DNA of 64,000 nt, taken from positions 124,001-188,000 of the forward strand of contig JAYKKR010000014.1 in the NCBI GenBank assembly GCA_036971615.1, in the 5' to 3' direction. This DNA is from Amyloporia xantha. Lineage: Eukaryota; Basidiomycota; Agaricomycetes; Polyporales; Adustoporiaceae. The notes under the pieces were generated by a model that did no database searches, had not been told where the DNA came from, and worked only from the letters and a program-made list of their open reading frames with translations. Positions 10,666 to 22,736 of the stretch are shown piece after piece. The position numbers and the translations under genes were made by a program. Within the stretch, counting starts at the first letter, position 1. Every line of letters starts with the position of its first letter.

Positions 10666-13600
10666 TAGTTCTATTCCTCCCGGTGAGAACATGCCATTAG
10701 TGCACTCCGCGGTCTAGTTCTGATCGATGTGGTTCTTGCTCTTGCAGTTCTTGGTCTCGCCACCGTACTATACCTACCTTGTCTCGGGTTGATGCTGCTG
10801 TTTGTGGGCTTTGGGTCGAACGTAATTGGGTGCACAGGGCGAGGATGGTACTACATGATGCGGCTAGGTGATCCGACTATAGCGCACCGCAGTCGCTTGA
10901 CAGACGATGTAACTTGATCCTACTTAGTGATAACGCTGTTCGTAACCGGTGATAGGGAGATGAACGCAAATATGGCCAAGTGGAAGCGGTAAGTCGACCT
11001 CGCGGCGTGCAGACAGCTGGCTGTGTAAGCCCCATGAGACATGTGATTTGGGTCTGCATTAGAGAAGAGATCAATCCCACGCTGGCGCTAATTCAAATTG
11101 TGATCACGATCGACTCGGCTATCACCATCGTCCGGATCGGGTAACAGAGATCTCGTCCGATATGCTTCCGTGCGATTACCGGGCGCGTACCTTTAAATTA
11201 CGCACCCTTCTTCGGATCCCAAGTTCATCGTCCAGGCGCCGTCGTCCGCGCGCTGATGCGGCCTTCGTGTCCTTTCGCCTTCGTGCACAGTACAACTCCT
11301 CAGGGCGGCGGCGTTGCGAACCATCCTATCCGGATCTTGTTCTACGAATGGGAACGGCCACTGGGAAGACACACTGACAGAAGCGCGTGCTCTTATGTCC
11401 AAGCGCGGATCCTCCTCTATCAGCGGAAGCCACCCCACGCGCCCAATCCTGCTCCCTTGCAGCTCCGATGGTAAAAACCCACACCATCCAGGTGCTTCTA
11501 TTCTCCATAGACGGACACCCTGCGAACGCATGACACGTGCTATAAGGTGTCGAAGAGGGAAAGGTCCGGCCCCTCTCAACGATGAATAGTGTCTGTGACT
11601 AGCGAGCGACTCATCTCAGTAGCGAGATCCGTAGATCAGGAGACCAGCTAGCTTCCGAGACAATAGACAAGGAGAATGTCATCCTGGCAGTTCGACCCAG
11701 CACACCATAGCGCGACAGGTCAGGCTTGACGTCCCACCCCGCAATTTGTCCTCCAGTAGGGATGTGCATGACGACAAATCCGGGAATTCGCGCTCGGGAA
11801 CGACGAAGAATGACTTGGGTTTAGATACCGTCCATGATAGGGAGACAGATCTGCCGGCATTGCCAGCAGTCCAGTATTCTGCGAACGATCCGCATTGGAG
11901 CAGCTCCCGAGCGCCTGAGCGGAGCAGCGAGGCCTGTCGCCGCGCCGCCAATCCGCCACCGTACGTTATCAGGATAAGAGCACGGAATGTCGCGCTTCCG
12001 GCGGATATCGACGAGTCGCTAAGACGCAGCGAGGACAAGCAGCAGGCGTGTAAGTGCGGCGGACTACTTACGTCACAAGTATCATTCGCGCGTCTGTCGG
12101 CGGATGCGAGGACAGCGTTGCCTGCGTGCGTGCGAGTCGAAGACGGACGACAGAGCCAGCGGAGGAGAGTCGTCCGGGGATAGCGATCGCCAAGCTTCAC
12201 GCCAGACAGCACAATGACATCGCCGGCGAGTCCCAGAGCCCTATCATGATTACCCTGCATTGTATGACAGTACTGGGCTGATTGAATACTGGCAGGTATC
12301 TGAGAAGATCAATGTTATGGAATATAATAGCACGGAGATATCCGAATAGGCCCTGAAGATCCCGAAATCCCGTCTCGACATTTGCTCAGGAGCCTTGGCT
12401 TGAGGCCCGAGGCCTGAGGACCCACAGGACAGCCGCCGATCAGATAATGATTCGCTTGCACGAACGGCGAGTCTTCCATAATTAAATAGTAAGCGGGAGA
12501 CGCGCTGGAAGGAGGCCGCACTTTCCCCAGAGCACAGGAGAGACGTCAACAAGTCCGGGCCTCTGAAGATCCGGCTCCGAGGAGAGACACTGTCATTTCA
12601 CAGGATGCGCGGTGTACACGAGTGTGCCCGTACCACAACACAGATTAGTGTCCAGACGAAATTACGTTGACTAGAGGCACCCCAGAACTTCCTGAGACTT
12701 CATTCGCGTTGACATACCTGATTCGGCTCATCGCCAGTTGAAGTCTCGGTACCGCTGGTGATGGCAGAAAATATCGCTACGTGTTCTGACGCGCGCATAT
12801 AAATGGGCTTGATGAAACTAGGGCCGAGAAAACGAGATTTCCACGAGGCTCATAGGATTGGTGAGGAAGGCGAGGTGCGGGACGCCAGTCGAGACCCGGG
12901 ACCGTTGAGTTCATGAGGCAAGCCAAAAGTAGTGGGCAAAAGATCCTGGGGATCTTGCAACATCGTTCGTGAAATTTCACAGACAGTGTTCCCAGCGCTC
13001 CATGCAAAATGCCACGAGAAATTTGAAAAGCCATGGGAATCAAGTCAGCTCCTACCGCATTCGAGTGAGCAATTTGCGTTGATCGGTAAAGCGGCAAATT
13101 TTGCAATATTAAAGCGGATCAGCCACGGCCTCTGATTTAATTTAGAGCCCGGTGGTGAAGCATGGCTATAACGCGGCATAGATCATTCTAGAGATGCATT
13201 GGAAACTCTTATTAATATTTAGAGGCCAAATTTTACGAAGGAACTGTCTGGGAACAGACGCACCTATCACTTCTAGACCAACGCTAGCGACCATAAACTC
13301 GGAGGCCTAGGCGTTCGGCGCAGTTTTACCTCATGGTATCGGGCAACTTAACATTTCGGAAATGATGGAGCCCCGCCTCGAATGATAAATGAGGCAGGAG
13401 ACCACACCAGCTGTTTGTGAATATAGTTACTCAGCATTTGCGCTCGATAGATATCGGCAATGGCACCCCCGCATTTGGACTTGCCTGCGTGTAGTAATCT
13501 TAGCAGGTTCGAAGGCGGCCAAATGGCCTTCCCAGACTAGCGGTAAAATGCAGTTGTCGTGAATATGGTGGACCAGGTAGACACGGTTGCTACGACGGTC

Positions 13601-14003
13601 GAGTCCAAGTCTGGTTTTCCGTCGCCGTTCAATAGAGTTACATAAGTTCTATTCGCCGGAAGGCGCTGGGTCAGAATGAATTCGGCAGTGTCCGAAACCG
13701 TCTGATGGGATTCTTCGTGTGCAGGGCTATCATCAATAATCCTGGCCAAACTCGTCTCGACTGATTCGAATACGTCTGCGACGCTCTGCAGCGCGTTCAG
13801 TGCGATTATTGTTGTCTTGCTTTCTGCGTGGATCATGGTCAGTATTCCGAAAATTCCGCGAGTGCCTTATCCGGCCAGAAGCTGATGTGAACTCCATCAT
13901 CGCCCGCGTCCGCTCCTCCGCATCGCATCATCCTGATAATCTCGCACCCCGCTTTCCCTAGTCCAAGTCGTCCAAGTCCCGGTCTGCGCCGCCCGATAAA
14001 TCA
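10666..14003. other. Gene-poor block, 3.3 kb
   Basis: No convincing gene seen. Two weak items: a hydrophobic open segment at 10716-10912 (+) that may belong to the proline-rich gene, and a 99-codon frame at 13537-13836 (-) that starts with ATG about 170 bases from the DCN1 start and could be an exon of an unrecognised divergent gene. The rest holds only short overlapping frames on both strands. Confidence 0.4.
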
Positions 14004-15185
14004 ATGGATGGGAGAGTAGAGCAGTTTGTCAGTGTCACGGGTGCTACGTGAGTCCGCTTCGAGATGCCATGCGATCGTACGTGCTGATTGAGTCAATGTG
14101 AACGTTTATGCATGTGGCGTGCGCGTAGATCTCGAGACGCGAGGAGGTTTTTGGACAAGTATAAGCGGGTAGATATTGCTATTGATGCGTACTACAATGA
14201 CCCGAACGCCGTGCAGCCCGTGCGCAGCAGCGGGGTCTCGATGACGAAGCTCAATCAATTGTTCGATCAATACAAGGGTATGTGCCCTTTCCCTCTTGAC
14301 TAATCGGCATTGCCCATCGGTTTCGCAGATCCAGACGGGGAGGACATCAGTGTAGATGGCACGATCAAGCTCTGCGAGGATCTTGGCGTGAATCCAGAAG
14401 ACGTCGTGTTACTGGCCGTGGCCTATAACCTGAAGTCGCCGAGAATGGGCGAGTGGTCCAGAAAAGGCTGGTTAGATGGATGGAAGGCGTTGAGGTATGT
14501 ATCAGGTTGCACTCTAGTGCTATTCGCTGACGATTAAGACAGTTGTGACTCGATACCTGCCATGAAGGCGGCCCTCGCGCGGTTGCGCGACAAACTAGGA
14601 TCGGATCCCGCGTACTTCCAACAGGTGTATAACTACACATTTGACTTCTCAAGACCAGCGGGCCAGCGCAGTTTGGGTGCGTTTCCCATCTGACGTATGA
14701 CCGCCCAATTAATTATTGAATGCTGTGTTAGCGCTGGACATGGCGCAAGGGTTTTGGAATCTGCTCATTCCTCATGGCCTACAACATGGTGCAATTTCGC
14801 ATATATCGCCTGTTACAGATGATGAAGACGTCGACATGACTGAGGAAGAGGAAGGGTGGCGGAATGAGTATACTCAGTGGTGGTTCGATTTCCTTAATGA
14901 GAGAGGTGGAAAGGGCGTCAGCAAAGACACTTGGCAGATGGTGAGTATCTCCAACGAATTCCGTGAGTCCGAACCTCATTCACGATACGTCGATCAGTTT
15001 TTGGAGTTTGTGCGTACGATTGACGCGAAGTTCGAGAAGTACGACACCGAAGGTGTGCTTTTTCTTCCATGTAGTAGGAAATCAAGACCGCCACTAACCG
15101 CGATGATCTCCTAGCTGCATGGCCGTCAACGCTCGACGACTTCGTTGAGTACGCTAGAGAACGACTGGCTTCTGGAGGTGCTTGA
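14004..15185 (+). CDS. DCN1: DCN1-like NEDD8 E3 co-factor for cullins
   Basis: Seven exons (14004-14047, 14129-14277, 14329-14494, 14543-14676, 14732-14940, 14998-15052, 15115-15185) sum to exactly 276 codons, giving 275 residues against 269 in yeast. An N-terminal UBA-like segment (VEQFVSVTGATSRDARRFLD) is followed by AIDAYYND. The PONY/DUF298 cullin-binding domain follows: LFDQYKDPDGEDISVDG, then VLLAVAYNLKSPRMGEW, then WWFDFLNERGGKGVSKDTW, then a C-terminal AAWPSTLDDFVEYAR that carries the acidic patch contacting cullin. Dcn1 recruits NEDD8-loaded Ubc12 to cullins and raises SCF activity. A DVDMTEEEEGW acidic insertion near residue 190 looks lineage-specific. Confidence 0.92.
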
Positions 15186-15505
15186 TCGGGCTCTGTTCGG
15201 ATCGCCACAGCGATGTTGTTGTATTTGTCGTTGTACATGACGCAATGTATCGTTAAGAGTCCAATGTGTACAGCAGATCATCTTAGGTTATCCTCGCTAT
15301 TTACATTTTATTGGCACTGCAATCAAATCGCCTCGGGGACTTTGCAGTGTTTCAGGTTGGAATATCCTTCTGGATATGCCGTCAAGAAGTTTCAGGGCAA
15401 CAGGTAAGATGAACTGCCTGATTGATCGGTTCAACGAGCAAGTAAGAAGGTAATGGTACTTGAACTTGTGCCTGCTTAGCCGCTAACGGACGATATTCTG
15501 GGCTG

Positions 15506-15869
15506 CTATACAGTGGATTGCGTAGACAGCAACGATGGAAGAAAAGGCGATTCTTTGACCAGCGAAAGTCTAGGTGAACCTTGGTATGCGGTTACGGAGG
15601 CTAACAGCTTTGCAGCCTCACTGCATATCGACGTCAGACAAGCCTTGATGTATGAATAGAAAAACACACCTCTCAGCAATCCTTATGACAATCTCAGACC
15701 CATCTTCCGCTACCCAGAGAACATCAACATATGTATTTGAGTAAATCATCCCAAATGACTGTCCGAGCGCGTCCTGAATCGACTTTCTCAGAGTCAGTGC
15801 ATCCGAACAAGGAGGGATCACGCCGAAACGAATGTAATGATATCCTGAGGACAATGAATACGTCGGCAT
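15506..15869 (-). CDS. Ribonuclease P/MRP protein subunit, Rpp14/Pop5 family
   Basis: Two minus-strand exons (15869-15670 and 15620-15506) give a 104-residue protein. The N-terminal part (GYHYIRFGVIPPCSDAL, then LRKSIQDALGQSFG, then VDVLWVAEDGSEIVIRIAE) follows the layout of human Rpp14 (SEYHYMKV, then a helix ending LFG, then D-L, then a strand ending ILRI). The second exon (AKLLASVTAYQGSPRLSLVK, then ESPFLPSLLS) matches the final helix and strand, where Rpp14 has a similar VSPFLLALSG. These small proteins are subunits of the nuclear RNase P and MRP ribonucleoproteins that process tRNA and rRNA precursors. Assignment to Rpp14 rather than Pop5 rests on short motifs. It converges on DCN1 and is divergent from the palmitoyltransferase gene, with 255 bases between the starts. 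Confidence 0.72.
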
Positions 15870-16124
15870 AGAGAATATGAGCTGGTCAAAGTCTCAAAAA
15901 TATCTCGAGCCTGCGAAGGTTGAAGGAAGCTACTCTGCTCACAAGAGATTTCAGCGATTGAATTTTTGACTATTCGAGGATTGGTCACGTGCTTGATATG
16001 ATCGGTGACGGCTGGTGGCGCGCGCTTCGCGTGCTCTCCACGGTCTGCGAGTTTGGGTCTCAGACTCTCAGTCCGCGGAACCTCTCACTTGTATACCCTC
16101 TGGACGACCTGCACGATATCCTAT

Positions 16125-18054
16125 ATGGCCCAGCATGAAGACAAAGGCCGCAAGAAAGAACACACATGCTGCGGGATTGTCGAAGAAGCAATCGCCCGCT
16201 CGGTAGAGAGGCGCGAGAAGAGACGACAGAAGCAGATGCCATGGGTCGTCCTCAAGCTCACTATTGCAGTCGCCCTCGGTATCATAGGATATGCATTCTA
16301 TGTCTACATTGGCAGGCTCTGCGTTCCGATGATTCAACGAGACACGGGTGTGCTTGGTGGTCGAAGCACAGGCAGTGAGTGGCATCTTGTTGCATGAGTG
16401 ATCGTAGATTGAAGCCAGTACTGTGCTCGCAGTCGGCTTCCTCGTGGTGTTCTGCGTGTTGGGGCTTATGATGCTCTGGGCCTATGGGATGGCATGTTCA
16501 CTCTCGGGTTCAATTATCCTTCAATACTTACTGTGCCGCAGATTTGTTTGATTTCACCTGGACTAGCGAAAGAGGTCCGTCAATTGCCTTTAGGATACCT
16601 AGGGCAACACTGATGATATGATGTCCCTGCAGCACGTAGAAAAAACGCCTAAACCGGTGATCGAGAATGCTGTCCCGAGCTGGTGGGATTCAACGAGAGA
16701 TCTTGCAGGCACACCCTATCAATACCAGCCGCAACCAGGCGACAATACAACCGCCGGGACGCATGTTGAACCGTGCAGCAGTGCCGGACAGCATGGTCCA
16801 CAGCCGGACAGTAGGTTCTTCCATTGTGTTTGATGCTACATGACAAGCTGATCCCTACTTGGCACCTAATAAGATGAGGCTAATGCTGGTGTGATGGATG
16901 CCATCCCCGCAGTTGCTGAAGCGCGTGTTGCGCGGCCAAATGGCTCAGCAGGACGTATACCGTCAGCTCCGAACGGGAGCGCAGCGCATCAGCTTCCTAT
17001 GATGTATACTAGGAAGCCAAGCGAGACACCGGTATTGCGTCCGGAGCACCGATATTGTTACAAAGACGGATTCCTGAAACCTCCAAGAGCGCACCACTGT
17101 CGTGCCTGCGGGACGGTATGAGTTTTGGTAATTCATCTTTGCGATGTTGGACTGACGCTGTCACCAGTGTGTGCTTAGATATGACCACCACTGTCCGTGT
17201 GAGTAGCCTGTCGTCCTGTATGTCACTTTTGTTGTGCTTACTATGCCCTTTCAGGGATAGGACAGTGTGTGGGAGCTCGGAATCATAGAGTGAGTACCTG
17301 TGCACGACATGCGCACAGCCCACTGATGTCGAAATCATGTGTAGTTCTTTGTCATATTTCTTGAATGGGCTGGGATATTCTGTCTCTGGACCTTTGCAAC
17401 ATTGATGGCCAATGTCATCAAGTCAGGTACGAGGGGCGGACATGTCGACCCCCAGATGATCGTGATCATAGCTCTGTGAGTTGAAGTCTCGACATTCAGT
17501 GAGAACGCCGGGGCTTACATTCATTTGCAGTTCTGGTTTATTCATCATTTTCACTTCGTCATTGCTGGTCTCGCATGTAACTCTCATCATGCACAATCAG
17601 ACCACAGTCGAGTCTATGGGAGTGTACAGGATGAAGGATCGCGAAAAAAGGGTCTTGGCTCGGTTGCATGCCTGGCACGAATTTGGGTGGGTGATCAGTT
17701 TAAGTTGATGAACATAGATTGTCTCATTGTTACGTACTCACCCACCGTCAGCGCGAAGAGGCGCACGAGGAAGCAATGGGATCGAGAGTGGGGCAGAATT
17801 GGTTGCGAAGGCAACCTGTGGTGGCTCGGAAGCTATCGCAAGAACTGGGAGTCCGTGATGGGGCATCACGTCTGGGAGTGGTTCCGTGAGTTTGGCTTTT
17901 CATCTAGACGCGAACATCCCATCATAAGTCTCTGTTTGATAAAGTGCCGATCGGGCGGAGTCCTCTTGATGGACTGTCATACCCCACCAATCCGCGGTTT
18001 GATGCTGAAGGGCGCTGGATGCCCCGGAGTGAGTGGCCGCCGGAATTGCGGTAG
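16125..18054 (+). CDS. PFA3: DHHC protein S-palmitoyltransferase, PFA3-like
   Basis: Eleven short exons sum to exactly 453 codons, giving 452 residues. Two N-terminal transmembrane helices (about residues 40-65 and 85-103) are followed by a cytosolic loop and the cysteine-rich domain: CYKDGFLKPPRAHHCRACGT, then [20 protein letters not shown], with the DHHC catalytic motif near residues 260-263. Two further helices come from FFVIFLEWAGIFCLW and MIVIIALSGLFIIFTSSLLV. A TTxE-like motif appears as NQTTVE, and the tail carries WGRIGCEGNLWWLGSYRKNW. Pfa3 palmitoylates the vacuolar fusion factor Vac8 in yeast; that substrate is from the family. Intron 2 (16492-16541) seems to use a GC donor, and several exons are very small (31-35 nt) around the DHHC core. 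Confidence 0.9.
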
Positions 18055-18564
18055 ACCATGATGGTGCACGGCTGCAGTTGCCAGGTCGGTGGCGTGCGAT
18101 CATTCAGCTGTTGACGAAGCGTCACTCGTTTAGTCTTTTCTGATGCCTACTCACGATTCTCCGTGCCATTCGAGTCGCCCCCCGACAGACATTGGATCAT
18201 ATGATACTAAATATACATCCTTCCTGATCGTTATAGTCCTAAGTCAAACGTGTATCGTAGTCTGTTTCCCGACATCATTCTAGCCACTCGCACTCAGTAT
18301 TTATTTGCCAATCGTTTGTTCTTGATGTTTCAATATTCTTTACACATCTGAAATATAATGCTATGACAATGTGTATGTCTTGCATGGGGATGACTCCATT
18401 CTGAAACAAAAGTGAGATCCGTTCCGCATTTGGTTGCCTTTTGCGGAGATGGTGTTAGAGCGTGACTCAAGCGGGAAGCACGACCAAGAATCTTCCCTTT
18501 GACCACAACACTGTATTGCCACACTTTGACGAGAACACACACGTCTATCATAGCAACATTCACA
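18055..18564. other. Intergenic, OAT promoter side
   Basis: Short spacer between the palmitoyltransferase stop and the aminotransferase start. No gene seen; it should contain the 3' UTR of one and the promoter of the other. Confidence 0.5.
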
Positions 18565-21036
18565 ATGGCCCCAGCTGCGCTCACTACGAACGAATATAAC
18601 GCTAACGGGACCGCAAGCGCGAATGGAAAGCGCCATGCCACTAAGAAGGCGAACGGGGGGCAGGTGCATCTATCTTCAGCGGATGTGATCAGGCTAGAGC
18701 ATGAATACGGCGCACACAAGTAAGTCGATGGCTATCTTGGCGCACTAATGCTCTCTGTCGCCGAGGCGCTTCTTTGATGCATTGAGAACAACTGCGGGGA
18801 GCGATGATCGCACTGGCATGTAGTGTACCGGAGACAGTTCGCCCAGTTCCATTTTCTGTGTTTTCCGAGTCCGCATTTTCACACGAATCCTACCAGCTAT
18901 CATCCTCTACCTGTTGTATTTGAGTCCGCAAAAGGTGCCAAGTGAGTGCAATTCGCTACTTGTCCTAACTGACCCTGATCGGTCTGATCCCGGGCCGCAG
19001 AGTATGGGACCCGGAAGGCAGGGAATACATCGACATGCTGTCTGCATACTCGTGAGTGCTTTCTCATACGCTTGACATAGTGTCAATCTGGACAGTCTGA
19101 CCCAATGCCGGTCACAGCGCCGTTAACCAGGTCAGTGGTCTCACCGGAAGAGTTCTGAAATAGCCTCGGCATAAGTTAGAATCAACCTCCGTCTTAAAAG
19201 GGACCACGATGGTAGGACATGCTTGCTGGTGGATATAGTCAGATACCGTGGAGTTTAAATCTGCCCACCGGACGTGACATGATGCGTCTCGCTGTGCTGC
19301 TCCCACTTGAGGTCAAAAATCAGTACAGGCCTCATGTTTTCTGAGCGCGTCAGGGTCTGGCCCATCGAATCACTTTACCATTGTCTCATACATCCGTGAA
19401 GGGCCGCGGATGTAGACGTGTTGGGGATTTCTCTCATTGGTTGCGTTTCTCTCCGGTATCAGCGTCCTGATAACATCGCGAAAACAGGGTCACTGTCATC
19501 CCAAGATCGTCAATGCCCTTGTTCAGCAGGCGCAGAAGCTAACTCTATCGTCGCGCGCCTTCTACAATTCAGTGTTTGGGAGCTTCGCCCAGAAGATCAC
19601 GCAGATGTTCGGATATGATATGGTTCTCCCCATGAATACGGGTGCAGAGGCCGTTGAAACTGCCATCAAGCTTGCGAGGAAATGGGCCTACGAGAAGAAG
19701 GATGTCCAGGACGGCAACGCCATCGTCTTCAGCGCCGAGGGAAACTTCCACGGAAGGACTATCGGTGTCATCAGGTCTGTTCTATCGTGATACTGAGTAG
19801 ACTTTTAGGTTTGGTGCTGAAACAGCACGAATCTATCAGCATGAGCACGGATCCGGAGAGCCGCAGCGGATTCGGACCTTATCTCCAGGCCGTCGGACCG
19901 ACATTTGAGGACAATGGTAATCTAAGAACCATTCGCTATGGCGAAATCTCCGACCTGGAACGTGCCTTGCAACTACATGGAAAAAATGTGGCTGCATTTC
20001 TTGTTGAACCCATTCAGGGCGAAGCTGGGTATGTCTTTAGCATCTGAGTGTAATATTTTTGGCTGAACTCTTGCTGTGCAGTATTGTTGTCCCTCCTGCA
20101 GGCTACCTCGCGAAAGTGCGCGAGTTGTGCACGAAGCATAATGTTTTGCTGATTTGTGATGAGATTCAAACAGTGCGTGACCTGCTAATGGAATCTTCAA
20201 AGTGTAATTCAAAATGTCTATATAGGGACTTTGCCGCACCGGAAAGATGTTATGTTATGAACACGACGATATTAGACCGGATGTTGTTCTCCTTGGAAAG
20301 GCGCTTTCCGGCGGTGGTAAGCATGCCCCTATTTGGCCATCACACAGCACGTTGATCGGTGTGGCCAGTCTACCCTGTATCCGCAGTGCTCGCTGATCGA
20401 GATGTTATGCTTTGCATTCAACCGGGGGAGCATGGCAGTACCTATGGAGGGTGCGGGATACTGTAACGCCGTCATAGGCACGAGCTAATCTTTCCACATA
20501 ATTTTCAGCAACCCCCTTGGATGTGCAGTCGCAATGACGGCACTTGATGTTCTCGTTGAAGAGAATCTTGCACACCGAGCAGATGTCCTAGGCGACAAAT
20601 TTCGCTCAGCTGTACGGGCTATCAAATCTCCGCTGATCAAGACTGTCCGTGGGCGTGGACTATTGAATGCTCTTGTAATTGACGAGGAAGCCAGCTCACA
20701 AGGCCGAAGCGCATGGCAGTTCTGTCTTCTCTTGAAGAGCAGGGGCGTCCTTGCGAAGCCCACTCATGTCAACATGTGAGCAACTACCGTCGGCAGTTAA
20801 ATTCCTATATGCTAAAAGTGATCCCTTAGCGTTCGTTTTGCACCGCCGCTTGTGATATCTGAGGAGGATCTTATGAAAGCCGTCAATATTATTGAGTCTT
20901 GCCTCATGGATCTTGATCAGGTGAGTGTGATAAAACAATTTCGATACATGGCGCAGCTAACTAACCCAATTAGTTGGACAAAATTCCGGGGGAAGTGGAC
21001 AGTGAGAGGGGACACAGAGACACGCTTACACTCTGA
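18565..21036 (+). CDS. CAR2: Ornithine delta-aminotransferase
   Basis: Twelve exons add up to exactly 475 codons (474 residues). The class-III aminotransferase fold is clear: [20 protein letters not shown], then [20 protein letters not shown], then [18 protein letters not shown], then [17 protein letters not shown], then [20 protein letters not shown], then [16 protein letters not shown], and [10 protein letters not shown] with the PLP Schiff-base lysine near residue 302. It transfers the delta-amino group of ornithine to 2-oxoglutarate, giving glutamate semialdehyde for proline or glutamate synthesis in arginine catabolism. The N-terminal ~40 residues are Ala/Asn-rich and do not look like a strong mitochondrial presequence, which fits the cytosolic fungal enzyme. 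Exon 4 (19118-19130) is a 13-nt microexon encoding the AVNQ part of SAVNQGH; intron 4 is unusually long (357 bases). Confidence 0.95.
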
Positions 21037-22736
21037 TATCTGACAGCATCTATCTCTCCGCTTCCAACGGCAGCAGCACGTCGAACACTCTTCTATGACA
21101 AGACCCCTTTTCTGTATCTATATAGTTGACCTTCCAGTGGTCGCGAGGATGTTGGTGCCTAGCGCCCATTTTGTAGCTCTTGGAAATGTACCGAATATGA
21201 CAAAGCTTAAGTTGATGAACGTAACACGAGATGCGTGTTATTGATCACCTGAATGACAAGTCCCGGTCGAGTGGTCAGGCTACTGAACTGCAATATCTGA
21301 CGGAGATGAAGTAAGCTGAAATGTCGCTGGGATTGGGATAATGGCCATTGAAGTGCTGGTCAAGAAGATATTGCCAAAAGGTGCAACGTGCAGCACGGAA
21401 ACTGGGACAGACGTTAATGAGGGGCCCTGCAGGCTCCGCTCATTCAAGTAGCAAAGTCTCCGCGTATCCGCCGATATTTACAATAGCTACTGACCTTGCC
21501 TACATTTTTCGTCATGTTTCTACCTTTGCGATGTTGGGATTACCCAGTGATCATCCCTGACATCCTCAAGTGATACTGTGATAACTAACAGTGCCTGAGG
21601 CCGAACCGGCCCAGCCCCTCGCGTGTCCGGAGAGATGATGGGAAACCCTCACGACTGAACTCATATGCCAATTTGATCGCATCGGGATCTGATATGCATA
21701 ACACAAATGGTAGCTCGAAGGATGGCAACAAGGTTGTGGAGCTGCCAGGGAGGCTTCGGAACCAAGAGGTGGTGTTCGCCACGCCCTATACTGCCTGGCT
21801 GTTGTGGTTTTCTTCAGAACGACATCAAAACGATGAACAGCACGGTTGCATCGCCATGATCTTCGCCAGGATAGAACCGGAGCTTTTTCATATGACGGTA
21901 GCCTAGGTCTCACTCGTAAGCTTGTGGTAACCAGTGCTCGTATTATAGAAGGCTAGAAACCAGTAGTTCGGCTGTTATAATAGCACGCAATTGGTCATTT
22001 GTCATGTAAAAGTGAACCTGGTGCTCACATCGCGATACCTTCCTATAGCTAATCTCATTCCAAGATGAGCGAACACATATAGTCGCAGTTCTGTGGAGCT
22101 TTTTGATGAGAGGGTTCAGCACGCACAACGCGGTGTATTTCCTTATCGGCTGTGAACGCCTCAGCAGCAATACGAGAATTAGGTGACCGGAGTTCGAAGC
22201 TGTCACACGATATTATTTTCCAATTCAGAGCGCGCATCTGCACCTTGTTCATGCCCTGCCAGATGCCTGATTATCAACCACATTTGCGGAAAGAGGAAAA
22301 TTCGTGTTATGACGTACGGCTATCACATATCAGATGGTTGGAATTGGAGATGTCGGAGCCAAAAGCAAATATAGTCGGACCTGATGGCTCACATACCCCC
22401 TGTGTTAAGCTTTCCTTCATTCATGCGCCGGATGGCACATCCACTGTGCTGAATACGCGCATGCGGGCTACCATGATCCGAGCCAGTATATTGCAGAAGC
22501 TTCCAAGCTTCTACCACGTCTTGCAATATTGAGTAGTTAGCGGCACGGATAACTGCTCATGACTGAAACGCATCGAGAGCCATCAAATGAGTTGCTGCTA
22601 GCTGGTCATGGTAAGTCCGATACAGGCGACTGACCTTATATAAGAGACTACCAGATTTTAGTCCGAGCAGCCTTGTCCTTCTTCGAACCATTGATCGAGA
22701 ATTCGGATTCTGTCTTTCTAGCAAGAATTGCAGAAC
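21037..22736. other. Gene-poor interval, 1.7 kb
   Basis: No gene recognised. A 126-codon frame at 22152-22532 (+) has no motif that I recognise and no clear splice partners. The rest is short frames only. Confidence 0.45.

Noticed and set aside
13537..13836. 99-codon minus frame divergent from DCN1
   Set aside because: Plausible amphipathic sequence but no recognised motif or second exon; kept only as a remark in the gap entry.
22152..22532. 126-codon frame upstream of the Zn2Cys6 gene
   Set aside because: No family signature, no obvious splice partners, codon pattern unlike the neighbouring genes.
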